A stretch of DNA of 64,000 nucleotides, taken from the NCBI GenBank assembly GCA_902781315.1, contig CACZIT010000010.1, positions 62,001 to 126,000 on the forward strand. The letters run 5' to 3'. The stretch comes from an uncultured Prevotellaceae bacterium. Its GTDB lineage: Bacteria > Bacteroidota > Bacteroidia > Bacteroidales > Bacteroidaceae. Below, piece after piece: positions 17,347-25,881 of this stretch; position 1 is the first letter of the stretch, and each line of letters starts with the position of its first letter. The translations under genes and the position numbers were made by a program. The notes below the pieces were generated by a model. That model ran no database searches. It worked only from the letters and a program-made list of their open reading frames with translations, and was not told where the DNA came from.

Positions 17347-18840
17347 TCATTTCTTCATTTCAAGGATGCCCAAATACCGTTCGTAGGCAGCATCCCATGC
17401 GGCCTTGTTGGCAGCGGGCTCGTAGGTTTGCATCTCTACTGCCGACGCTATCAGGCGGCGCATCTTCCAGATGTCGCTCACCAGTCCCGTGGCCTTGGCC
17501 TGCATCATCACGTTGCCCAGTGCCGTGCACTCCTGTGGCCCGGCCAGCACCCTGACCTGGCAGGCATCGGCTGTCATCTGGTTCAGGTAGCGGTTGAGCG
17601 AGCCGCCGCCGATGATGTGCAGCACGTCGAGCGACACGGGCGAGAACTCCTTCAGCCACTGGAACACCTGCCTGTAGCGCAGGGCCAGCGAGTCGAAGAT
17701 GCAGCGGCACAACTGGGCTCGCGTCTCGGGCACGGGCTGCCCGGTCGTGCGACAATATTGCTGAATGGCCTCCACCATCGATGGCGGATTGGCAAACAAT
17801 GCGTCGTCGGGATTGATGATGGAGCGGAACCCCTCGGCCTTCATCGCCTCGGCTTGCAGCACGGAGTGGGATAAGTCTTGACCTCCTTGCTCCTTCCACT
17901 CCTTCCGGCAGCGCTCGTAGAGCCACATGCCGCAGATGTTCTTCAGGAAGCGCGTGGTGCCCTCCACACCGCCTTCGTTGGTGAAGTTCAGTTCGTAGCT
18001 GCGGTCGTTGATGACGGCATCCTTCGCCTCGATACCCATCAGGCTCCACGTGCCGCTCGAGAGGTAGGCGAAGTGCTCGTCACTTGCGGGCACGGCAGCC
18101 ACGGCCGATCCCGTGTCGTGGCCAGCCACAGCCACCACGGGCACGGCGCCGAGCCCCGTCATGCGCTGCACCTCCTCGCTGAGTGTGCCGATGCGAGTGC
18201 CGGGCATCACCATGCGCCCGAACTTTCCGCGCTCCAACCCCACCGATGCCAGCAGTTCGGGCGACAGTTCGTGGGTGCGCGGGTCGAGCATCTGCGAGGT
18301 CGAGGCGATGGTGTATTCGCAGACCGCCTCTCCCGTGAGCATATAGCTTAGCGCGTCGGGCATGAACAGAATCTTCTCGGCGTTGGCCAGGGCTGCGTTC
18401 CCCTCGCGCCGCATGGCGTGCAGTTGGAACAGCGAGTTGAAGTTCATGAGTTGGATGCCCGTTATCTGATAGACCTGCTCGCGGCTGAGTACGCTCGAGA
18501 AGTAGTCGCTCATGGCCTCAAACGTGTGAGGGTCACGGTAGGCCAGCGGATTGCGCAGCAGGGCGCCGTCGCTGCCTATGCACACGAAGTCGACGCCCCA
18601 CGTGTCGATGCCGATGCTCTCGATGGTGATGCCGCGCCGGGCCACAGCCTTCAGTCCGCCAATCGTCTCGCGGTAGAGGCCGAAGATGTCCCAGTAGAAG
18701 TGGCCTCCTGTCTCGATGAGCGGATTGTCGAAGCGCGTCAGTTCCTCCATCTGCAGCTGTCCGTCGGCCAGTGTGGCCAGGATGGTTCGTCCGCTGGTGG
18801 CTCCCAGGTCGACGGCAAAGAAATACTTTAAGTTATTCAT
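17347..18840 (-). CDS. rhaB: Rhamnulokinase
   Basis: A 497-residue FGGY-family kinase (start MNNLKYFFAV) that phosphorylates L-rhamnulose. DLGATSGR (11-18) is the N-terminal phosphate loop; IDTWGVDFV, AVAGHDTGSAVAAVP, YLSSGTWSLMG and HIIGGGSLNRYLNQM are characteristic. The upstream ATG at 18861 is unlikely because the -7 box TAACTTTG (18879-18872) would leave almost no leader. It heads the minus-strand rha operon (rhaB, rhaA, remnant, MFS). No AraC-type regulator is encoded here, so control is probably from elsewhere. Confidence 0.95.
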   Translation of the reverse strand: MNNLKYFFAVDLGATSGRTILATLADGQLQMEELTRFDNPLIETGGHFYWDIFGLYRETIGGLKAVARRGITIESIGIDTWGVDFVCIGSDGALLRNPLAYRDPHTFEAMSDYFSSVLSREQVYQITGIQLMNFNSLFQLHAMRREGNAALANAEKILFMPDALSYMLTGEAVCEYTIASTSQMLDPRTHELSPELLASVGLERGKFGRMVMPGTRIGTLSEEVQRMTGLGAVPVVAVAGHDTGSAVAAVPASDEHFAYLSSGTWSLMGIEAKDAVINDRSYELNFTNEGGVEGTTRFLKNICGMWLYERCRKEWKEQGGQDLSHSVLQAEAMKAEGFRSIINPDDALFANPPSMVEAIQQYCRTTGQPVPETRAQLCRCIFDSLALRYRQVFQWLKEFSPVSLDVLHIIGGGSLNRYLNQMTADACQVRVLAGPQECTALGNVMMQAKATGLVSDIWKMRRLIASAVEMQTYEPAANKAAWDAAYERYLGILEMKK

Positions 18841-19053
18841 GATAGGGTAGGTTTTTGTCATCTTTACTTTGCAAAGTTACAAAAAAGTTGATATATGAAA
18901 GATGAAAGGAGCAAGTTTTTTGCCTTTTTCTGAATTTTTTCAACTTCGATGGTCGCGAGAATAAAAAAAAGTCACTACCTTTGCATGCCCTAAATATAAA
19001 TAGGTGGAAAACCAGACATGCAAATTAATAAACATTAAATCATACAAATCAAC

Positions 19054-20403
19054 ATGTCAAGTTTAACATTAGCCATCGTCACCGTGTTCATCGTGGGCTA
19101 TTTCTTCATAGCCATCGAGAGCGTGACGAAAGTCAACAAGGCAGCCACGGCGCTGCTCATGTTTGTAGTATGCTGGACGCTCTTCATGATCGATCCGGCT
19201 CAGTATCTGGCCACCGCCATCGGCGATGCCAAGGCCATGGTCGTCAGCGCGGAGATTGAACGCCATTTGGGCTCTACGGCCACCACGCTGTTCTTCCTCA
19301 TGGGTGCTATGACCATTGTGGAACTCGTCGACCAGAACGGCGGCTTCAACTTCGTGCGCGACATTCTGCAGACGCGCAGCAAGAAGAAACTGCTTTGGCG
19401 CATCGCCTTCATGACCTTCATTCTCTCGGCCATCCTCGACAATCTCACTACGTCGATTGTGATGATCATGATTCTGCGCAAGCTCGTCAGCGACAAGAAG
19501 GACCGCATGATCTATGCTGCCCTCGTCATCATCGCTGCCAACTCCGGCGGTGCCTTCTCGCCCATCGGCGACGTCACCACCATCATGCTTTGGAACAAGG
19601 GCGTCATCACCGCAGCCGGCGTCATCAGCGAGATTCTCATCCCCTCGGTTGTATCGATGGTCATTCCAGCCTATATCCTCAGCCTCTCGCTGAAGGGCCG
19701 TCTCTCGTTTACTGAGGAGCAGGCCTACAGCTTCCAGGCCAGCGCTCTCACCACCAACCAGCGCAAGACCATCTTCTTCCTCGGTGTGGGCGGACTCATC
19801 TTCGTGCCCATCTTCAAGAGCATCACCCACCTGCCGCCCTTCGTGGGCATCCTGCTGGTGCTCGGCGTGCTCTGGACCGTCACCGAAGTGTTCTATGCCC
19901 GTCTGAAGGAAGAAGAGGAGCAAGGTGCCATGCAGAAGCGTGTCACCGACATGCTGTCGCGCATCGATATGTCCACCATCCTGTTCTTCCTCGGCATCCT
20001 CATGGCCGTGGCCTGTCTGGAGACCATCGGCGTGCTCACCGCTCTGGGCAAGGGCCTCGACGTGGCCTTCGCCGGCAACCACTACCTCGTCACCGGCATC
20101 ATCGGTGTGCTGTCGTCCATCGTCGACAACGTGCCCCTCGTGGCAGGCTGCATGGGCATGTATCCCGTTCAGGCTGTTGGCGACATGGCCGTCGACGGCG
20201 TGTTCTGGCAGTTGCTGGCCTACTGCGCCGGTGTGGGTGGCTCGATGCTCATCATCGGCTCGGCCGCCGGCGTCGTTGTGATGGGGCTGGAGAAAATCAC
20301 CTTCGGCTGGTACATGAAGCGCATCACGTGGATAGCCTTCGTGGGCTACGTGGCCGGTATCATCAGCTACTGGGCACTGCGCACCTACGTGTTCGCGCTC
20401 TGA
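19054..20403 (+). CDS. nhaD: NhaD-type Na+/H+ antiporter
   Basis: A 449-residue membrane protein with about 12 helices, of the ion transporter superfamily. Diagnostic stretches are SAILDNLTTSIVMIMIL, NSGGAFSPIGDVTTIMLW and SSIVDNVPLVAGCMG, matching the two discontinuous helix motifs of NhaD/ArsB-type carriers. The role is proton-driven sodium export. A -7 box TACCTTTG lies at 18976-18983, divergent from rhaB. The last 19 bp overlap the 3' end of the convergent LOG gene. The first 18 residues form the first helix, with no separate signal peptide. Confidence 0.92.
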   Translation: MSSLTLAIVTVFIVGYFFIAIESVTKVNKAATALLMFVVCWTLFMIDPAQYLATAIGDAKAMVVSAEIERHLGSTATTLFFLMGAMTIVELVDQNGGFNFVRDILQTRSKKKLLWRIAFMTFILSAILDNLTTSIVMIMILRKLVSDKKDRMIYAALVIIAANSGGAFSPIGDVTTIMLWNKGVITAAGVISEILIPSVVSMVIPAYILSLSLKGRLSFTEEQAYSFQASALTTNQRKTIFFLGVGGLIFVPIFKSITHLPPFVGILLVLGVLWTVTEVFYARLKEEEEQGAMQKRVTDMLSRIDMSTILFFLGILMAVACLETIGVLTALGKGLDVAFAGNHYLVTGIIGVLSSIVDNVPLVAGCMGMYPVQAVGDMAVDGVFWQLLAYCAGVGGSMLIIGSAAGVVVMGLEKITFGWYMKRITWIAFVGYVAGIISYWALRTYVFAL

Positions 20404-21362
20404 GCCAGCGTACTGACTATTTCTTCCTGATCATCGGTGATGGAGAGGAGCAGGTTCTTGTACCTGCCTCTCTCCATCATTGTTTGTAGGAAGGGATAGA
20501 CGGGCACCTCCTCTGTCCAGTAGCGGCGGTTCATAAACACCATCGGACTGGCCACACCGAACGTCAGGTAGTGGTTCTGCACGGCGTCCTGGAATATCTC
20601 CTGCAGCGTGCCGGCGCTGCCTGGGGTGAACACGATGCCGCCGAAAGCCAGCGTGAGGATGTTGTCCTCGCGAATGCTGTTTTCGAAGAACTTCGCGATG
20701 TGCGTGGCAAACGGTGTCGACGGCTCGTGGCCGTAGAGCCACGTGGGCACGCCGAGGCTCACGAAGCGCGTCTGCGGAAAGCGTTTTCTCACGGTGAAGG
20801 CCGACGCCAGCCACCCCTCGTCGGTGAACGTCGGCGCACAGCTCAGCATTGCCAGCGCCTCGTCGACGTCGCCCGTCTCGCGTCCTGCCAGCCAGGCTCC
20901 CAGATGCGTGGCCTCCATGATGCCCGGACCGCCGCCGCTGAGCATGATGAAGCCACGCTCGGTGAGCTCCTTGCAGAGCAGCACTACGCGGCGATACATC
21001 TCATCGGTGCGCGCCGTGGCATGACCGCCCATCACACCTACGCAGCGCCGGCCGTCGTGCTCCTTGAAGAACGCCTGCAGCGCCATGTCGATGCCGTGGT
21101 CGTGTAGGGCTCGTGCCAGCGACTCCAGCACGTTGCTGCTGTGCTTGCCCGTATCGACGAAATGATCATAGGTGCGTGTGTCGTAGCATGTTGCAAAGGT
21201 CGCCTCGTTGCCAGGCTGATAGCCCGCATAGAGTTCGTCGGCCGAGTAGAGGGCCTGTCGCGTCACGTCGTAGGGCACCTGCTCCAGATAGTGCGCCAGA
21301 TGTACTTGCGCATTGAAGTCTTTTACTGATATCATCTCTGTATCTTGTTTTTGTTGTGTCAT
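20385..21362 (-). CDS. LOG-family (lysine decarboxylase-like) nucleotide hydrolase
   Basis: A 325-residue protein, start chosen at MTQQKQ (21362) because the -7 box TATCTTTG is at 21409-21402; MISVKDF (21335) is an alternative. The Rossmann-like core has VGVMGGHATART, MLSGGGPGIMEATHLGAW and PGSAGTLQEIFQ, the variant of the LOG motif PGGxGTxxE with Ser in place of the second Gly. LOG proteins release free bases from nucleoside 5'-monophosphates; in bacteria the substrate is often unknown. The N-terminal 100 residues are an extension seen in long LOG-like proteins. It is convergent with nhaD, overlapping by 19 bp. Confidence 0.85.
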   Translation of the reverse strand: MTQQKQDTEMISVKDFNAQVHLAHYLEQVPYDVTRQALYSADELYAGYQPGNEATFATCYDTRTYDHFVDTGKHSSNVLESLARALHDHGIDMALQAFFKEHDGRRCVGVMGGHATARTDEMYRRVVLLCKELTERGFIMLSGGGPGIMEATHLGAWLAGRETGDVDEALAMLSCAPTFTDEGWLASAFTVRKRFPQTRFVSLGVPTWLYGHEPSTPFATHIAKFFENSIREDNILTLAFGGIVFTPGSAGTLQEIFQDAVQNHYLTFGVASPMVFMNRRYWTEEVPVYPFLQTMMERGRYKNLLLSITDDQEEIVSTLAQSANT

Positions 21363-21517
21363 GTGTGAAGCGCAGGTAGTTACGCTCTTGTTGCTCTCCT
21401 GCAAAGATAGTGCTTTTTCATGACAACGACAATTTTTTGTCAAGAAAAACAGCAAAAACACCCCTTACGCCCTCCCCCTGTGCCACGTTTCCTGTGTGTT
21501 AATGTGGGTTAAACGAT

Positions 21518-21548
21518 TTTGCCGTTTCAGAAAAACATTTTATATTTG
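21518..21548 (+). promoter_or_regulatory. Promoter of the ATPase-DUF4435 pair
   Basis: TTTG (21518-21521), exactly 19 bp, TATATTTG (21541-21548), about 29 bp before the ATG at 21578. Confidence 0.85.
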
Positions 21549-21577
21549 TAGGCAGAAACCAGAAAACTCATCAGCCT

Positions 21578-22393
21578 ATGGCAAAGTATGCAGAATATAT
21601 TACGCAAATCGAGATCGACTCGCTGTGGAGCGGGAAGAAGCATGTGGTGTGGAACCTCAACCGCCACGTGAACATCCTTTCGGGCATCAACGGCGAGGGA
21701 AAGAGCACCATCTTGAACAAGGTGGTGAAGAGTCTCTCGCAGGGCGGCGAGTTCCCCAGCCATCTGCTGAAGGGCGTCCACCTGAAGGTGGAGCCGGAGG
21801 ATGCGCGCTGGATACGCTACGACCTCATGCGGTCGTTCGACATGCCCGTGCTCGATGCCGACACCATTGCGCAAATCGACGGGCGCATCTCCTCGGCACT
21901 CGACTTCCAGCTCTACAACCTGCAGCGCAAGTATCTGGACTACCAGGTGAACATCGGCAACCGCCTCATCGCCATGTTGCAGAGCGGCGAGCCCGACGCT
22001 GCCCGAAAGGCACAGGAAATCTCGCAGCGCAAGACGCGCTTCCAGGACATGCTTGACGACCTCTTCAAGGACACCGGCAAGCGCGTGGTGCGCACGGAAA
22101 ACGAGATACGCTTTACGCAGATTGGTGAGACGCTCATGCCTTACCAGCTCTCGTCGGGCGAGAAGCAGATGCTTGCCATCCTGCTCACGGTGCTCGTGGA
22201 GGACAACGAGCCCACGGTGCTCTTCATGGACGAGCCCGAGGTGTCGTTGCACATTGAGTGGCAGAAGCAGCTCATCGACCTCATCCTCGAGCTGAACCCC
22301 AACGTGCAGATCATCCTTACCACCCATTCGCCCGCCGTCATCATGAACGGCTGGATGGATGCGGTGACGGAGGTGAGCGAGATTACGGAGTGA
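21578..22393 (+). CDS. ABC-type AAA ATPase of OLD/PARIS-like pair
   Basis: A 271-residue soluble ABC-fold ATPase without membrane partner. Walker A GINGEGKST (36-44), signature LSSGEKQ (191-197), Walker B VLFMDEPE (214-221) and switch TTHSP (248-252) are intact. The middle helical region (95-175) is short. The next gene encodes a DUF4435/TOPRIM-like protein. ATPase plus DUF4435 is the composition of the PARIS anti-phage system (AriA/AriB) and resembles OLD nucleases split in two. Here the pair may be a defence or DNA-maintenance module; that is inference. The stop codon is directly followed by palindromic elements. Confidence 0.85.
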   Translation: MAKYAEYITQIEIDSLWSGKKHVVWNLNRHVNILSGINGEGKSTILNKVVKSLSQGGEFPSHLLKGVHLKVEPEDARWIRYDLMRSFDMPVLDADTIAQIDGRISSALDFQLYNLQRKYLDYQVNIGNRLIAMLQSGEPDAARKAQEISQRKTRFQDMLDDLFKDTGKRVVRTENEIRFTQIGETLMPYQLSSGEKQMLAILLTVLVEDNEPTVLFMDEPEVSLHIEWQKQLIDLILELNPNVQIILTTHSPAVIMNGWMDAVTEVSEITE

Positions 22394-22521
22394 AAGACCC
22401 ACCCCCAGCCCCTCCCGAGGGGAGGGGAGTTTGAATAGTTTTAGACCCACCCCCAAAGACCCGCCCCCAGCCCCTCCCGAGGGGAATAACCCACCCCCAG
22501 CCCCTCCCGAGGGGAGGGGAG
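22394..22521. repeat. Three tandem palindromic elements between the ATPase and DUF4435 genes
   Basis: Three units of the form GACCCACCCCCAGCCCCTCC then CGAGGGG(AGGGGAG) occupy the 144-bp gap, with TTTGAATAG and TTAGAATAG tails after the first and third. The first begins 1 nt after the ATPase TGA. A fourth, inverted copy lies in the next ORF. Confidence 0.9.
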
Positions 22522-22549
22522 TTAGAATAGTTATCTAATGGTCTTTTTT

Positions 22550-23665
22550 ATGAGTAAGAAACAAAACAATACGACTCCCAATATTAGTAACCAAGCCCCC
22601 CTCCCCTCGGGAGGGGCTGGGGGTGGGTATCAGGTTGGGGCTAGGTCTGCTGGGGGTGGGTCTGCTGGTGGCCTTAAGAAGTATGTTTCTTCCTCATACA
22701 TCGAGGCGGCCAACAGGCTGAAGCCGAAGAAGAGCCGAAAGCGCATCGTGGCCTACGTGGAGGCCTACGACGACGTGTTCTTCTGGCGCACTGTGCTCAG
22801 TCGCTTCGAGAATCAGGAGCGCTACTTCGAGATCATGCTCCCCACGCGCGTCGGCAAGCTGGAGCGCGGCAAGAAGGCTGCCATGATGAAGCTGCTGTCG
22901 GGCAAGACGGGAGCGAACATGATAGCCTGCGTCGATGCCGACTACGACTATCTGATGCAGGGCGCCACCGAAAGTTCGCGCCAGATGCTCGAGAATCCCT
23001 ACGTCCTCCACACCCACGCCTACGCCATCGAAAACCTGCAGTGCTACGCGCCGTCGCTGCGCGAGGTGTGCGTAGCCGTCACGCTCAACGACCATCAGGT
23101 GTTCGACATGGCCGAGTTCATGCGCGAGTACTCGCAGGCCATCTTCCCTCTCTTCGTCTGGAGCATCTGGCACTACCGTATGGGCATCTACAAGCAGTTC
23201 ACCATCAGCGACTTCTGCAGCGTCATCGAGACGGGACATTTCACCATTCAGAAAGCACCTGAGATACTGCAGCGCGTGCGCCGTAAGGTAGGCACGCGCG
23301 TGGCTCAGCTGCAGCGCGAGCACCCAGATGCCAAGGAGTCCTACCTCGACGTGAAGGAATCGCTCAAGCAACTGGGCGTCACCGCCGACACTACCTATTT
23401 TTATATACAGGGCCACCACCTCTTCGACGGCGTCGTCGTGCCGATGGTGAAGAAGGTGTGCAGCCAACTCATCAACGAGCGGCAGAACGAAATAAACCGT
23501 CAGAGCCAGCACAGCACGCAGCGCCACAATGAGTTGTCGTGCTACACGAAGAGCATCGCCGACATCGAGGACACGCTGAAGAAAAACCTCGGCTACGTGC
23601 TCTCCGAACCCTTCCAGCGCATCCTTGCCGACGCAGCCAGGCTGTTCGACAAGGCTGGACAGTGA
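22550..23665 (+). CDS. DUF4435 (TOPRIM-like) protein
   Basis: A 371-residue protein (start MSKKQNN; an ATG 12 bp upstream is possible). Residues 16-41 (APLPSGGAGGGY then VGARSAGGGSAGG) are encoded by an inverted palindromic element and look like a recent insertion. The TOPRIM-type acidic motifs are AYVEAYDDVFFW (68-79, Glu71) and ACVDADYDY (126-134, Asp129 and Asp131), which in OLD and AriB proteins bind metal for nucleic-acid cleavage. A helical C-terminal region follows. The pairing with the upstream ATPase suggests an ATPase-controlled nuclease effector. Biological role unproven. Confidence 0.8.
   Translation: MSKKQNNTTPNISNQAPLPSGGAGGGYQVGARSAGGGSAGGLKKYVSSSYIEAANRLKPKKSRKRIVAYVEAYDDVFFWRTVLSRFENQERYFEIMLPTRVGKLERGKKAAMMKLLSGKTGANMIACVDADYDYLMQGATESSRQMLENPYVLHTHAYAIENLQCYAPSLREVCVAVTLNDHQVFDMAEFMREYSQAIFPLFVWSIWHYRMGIYKQFTISDFCSVIETGHFTIQKAPEILQRVRRKVGTRVAQLQREHPDAKESYLDVKESLKQLGVTADTTYFYIQGHHLFDGVVVPMVKKVCSQLINERQNEINRQSQHSTQRHNELSCYTKSIADIEDTLKKNLGYVLSEPFQRILADAARLFDKAGQ
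22594..22668. repeat. Palindromic element translated in the DUF4435 N-terminus
   Basis: Reverse-complement copy (CCCCTCCCCTCGGGAGGGGC then TGGGGGTGGG) followed by two partial GGGGGTGGGTCTGCTGG words. In frame it gives PLPSGGAGGG. Confidence 0.85.
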
Positions 23666-23759
23666 ACGCCAGTGCTGGAACGAAATCGTAATTAACGTAT
23701 TTTTCAGACGCTGCGGTCCGTTTTTCTCCCGACACGCGAGGCGTCAGCCGGGTGGTAGC

Positions 23760-25715
23760 TTACGGATTGGAAGCAGGCACGTAGTCCAGGTCGAGGGCAC
23801 GGCGCCCTTCGGGGTCGGTGAAGATGAAGGTGAACATCCACTTGTTGAGCCTGATGCCCGGCGCAGGACCGTAGGGCAGCAGCAGGCGAACGGTGTTCCA
23901 GCCCTTCTCCAGATGCAGGATGACGGGCTTGCGTGCCGTCATGTTCTCGTCGGCCAGCGGTGTCTCGTTGTCCAGACGCCGGGCGTGGTGCTGCCAGATG
24001 GGGGCCAGCACCTCCACGCCGTTCAGCCATATGCGCGAGCCTTTCAGGTCCCAGCGTCCGTAGTCGGGCACGCTGTCTTGTTCCGAACGGCTGTAGTTCT
24101 GCAGTTCTATGAGTGCTCCCACTTTCTGCGAGTCGGGCGAGAAGACACGTGTCTCGGCCCATGCCGTGTCGCCCGGCTGGCCTGGTGGCAGCAGGGCGGG
24201 CACCACGTTGCGCCACGTGTGGTTCAGGTAGACGGCAGCCCCTGCGGCGTCGTAGCTGCGCCCCTTGTAGCCGATGCGCCAGCGCAGGTGGCTCTGTCGC
24301 ACGTAGACGATGGGCTCCTGGCTCAGCGCGTGGGCCTTGTGGAACAGGAACCGGTTCTCCCAGTCGGCAAAGTCGTCGTGCTCGTCGCCCTCGGTGGGCA
24401 GGCAGCAGCCGCGCTGCTCGATGTACTGGCGTCCGCCTCCCTGCCAGGCGCGCGATGCCGAGGCCACCACGGCAGGGTAGAAGGCATTCTGGCGCAGGAT
24501 GTCGTCGGCCGTGGGCAGCACGTGGTCGTTCCATACGGCCGATATCTCGCCTGCCAGTTCGGCCGATCCGCGCTCGGCATAGTAGATGTTGCTCAGGTAG
24601 ATGGCGGCCACGTCGGCGAAGGCGTCGAAGTGGTTCAGGTAGTTGTAGCGGCAGTCAATGTTGGGCCGGCCGCTGACGAGGCGCCCTGCTGTGCTCCAGA
24701 GCTGCACCATGTCGGCCTGCCGCGGGTCGGCTTTCGTGGGATTCCACACCACGGCCTTGCGGCCCAGCGTGTGCAGCCAGTCGATCATTGCGGGCACGAA
24801 GTCGGGCATTGTGATGCCCACCTCGTCGGCACCGATGTGGATGTAGGGTGCCAGCGGGAAGGCGCCGGCCACCTCGGCCAGCACGGTCTTCATCTCGCTC
24901 AGGCCCTGGCGGCTCTGCATGCTGTGGCCCATGGCGCGCTGGAAGGCCTGGCTGTGGCCCGGCATGTCGATTTCGGGAATCACGATGATGCCCAGTCTGC
25001 GGGCGAAGGCTTCCAGTTCACGACACTGCTCCTGCGTGTAGTACTCTCCTGCATGGCGCGTCATCGACTGGGCCGACGTCAGCTGCGGATAGCTCTGCAC
25101 CTCGAAGCGCCAGGCCTGGTTTTCGGTCAGGTGCCAGTGGAAGGTGTTCACCTTGAAGCGCGAGAGCATGAGCAGTTGGTGCTTCAGCTGGTCGAAGGGA
25201 ATGAAGGAGCGGCCCGTGTCGTGCATGTAGCCGCGCAGCTTGAAGGCGGGCCAGTCGGTGATGCTGACGGCCTCCAGTCCCGAGCGTCCCTGATAGCCTT
25301 CGGCCAGTTGCTGCAGCGTCTGGGCGGCGCGAATGACCCCCGTCGGCGTGACGGCCTCGATACTGACGAGGCGTTCGCCGATGTCCAGCCGGTAGGCTTC
25401 GTTCTCGTAGCCCTCCAGCGGATAGTCGTAGGCGCCCTCGATGCTGTCGACGAGCCTCACCACGATGCGCCCCTTCACGCTGCGGGCGGCCTTGCGGTCG
25501 GCAACGTCGACGAGGCGGCAGCCGTTGGCCTCGAGCACCTCGCGCAGCAACGGGCACGCCGTGGGGTCGTCGATGACGACGCGCGTGCCCAGCGGAAAGA
25601 GCTTTTCCGAGGGTTTCGGGCTGACTTGCTGAGGCCGTGGCAGCAGGTGGGCCAGACGGGCGTGGGCGGCAATGGCTGCCAACGCGAGGAGCAGAAGCAG
25701 AACTGTTTTCTTCAT
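23760..25715 (-). CDS. Secreted beta-N-acetylhexosaminidase, GH20
   Basis: A 651-residue protein starting MKKTVLLLLLALAAIAAHA, a signal peptide. The upstream ATG at 25727 lies within the -7 box (TACCTTTG, 25732-25725) and is rejected. An N-terminal GH20b domain precedes the GH20 barrel with LRGYMHDTGRSF, NTFHWHLTENQAWRFE, PEIDMPGHSQAF and the catalytic Asp-Glu pair in HIGADEVG (about 297-298; usually HIGGDE). It removes terminal GlcNAc/GalNAc from glycans in the periplasm or outside. The C-terminal 170 residues form an extra beta domain. The next gene leftward is convergent. It complements a second GH20 at 44398. Confidence 0.92.
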   Translation of the reverse strand: MKKTVLLLLLALAAIAAHARLAHLLPRPQQVSPKPSEKLFPLGTRVVIDDPTACPLLREVLEANGCRLVDVADRKAARSVKGRIVVRLVDSIEGAYDYPLEGYENEAYRLDIGERLVSIEAVTPTGVIRAAQTLQQLAEGYQGRSGLEAVSITDWPAFKLRGYMHDTGRSFIPFDQLKHQLLMLSRFKVNTFHWHLTENQAWRFEVQSYPQLTSAQSMTRHAGEYYTQEQCRELEAFARRLGIIVIPEIDMPGHSQAFQRAMGHSMQSRQGLSEMKTVLAEVAGAFPLAPYIHIGADEVGITMPDFVPAMIDWLHTLGRKAVVWNPTKADPRQADMVQLWSTAGRLVSGRPNIDCRYNYLNHFDAFADVAAIYLSNIYYAERGSAELAGEISAVWNDHVLPTADDILRQNAFYPAVVASASRAWQGGGRQYIEQRGCCLPTEGDEHDDFADWENRFLFHKAHALSQEPIVYVRQSHLRWRIGYKGRSYDAAGAAVYLNHTWRNVVPALLPPGQPGDTAWAETRVFSPDSQKVGALIELQNYSRSEQDSVPDYGRWDLKGSRIWLNGVEVLAPIWQHHARRLDNETPLADENMTARKPVILHLEKGWNTVRLLLPYGPAPGIRLNKWMFTFIFTDPEGRRALDLDYVPASNP

Positions 25716-25881
25716 TTTCAGCGGCAAAGGTAGTGATTTTTGGGGAGTTGAGGAAGTTAGGGAAGTTAAAGAAGTTAAAGAAACGGGAAGTTCCAGTAGC
25801 GAACGCGAGAGATTTGGGAACTTTTTCTTAACTTTGCAACATATATTACATCACTCTGTACATTTCATAAACCGAAAAACC

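Noticed and set aside
23625-25733. 702-codon plus-strand ORF opposite the GH20 gene
   Set aside because: Antisense shadow; the GH20 catalytic motifs fix the coding strand.
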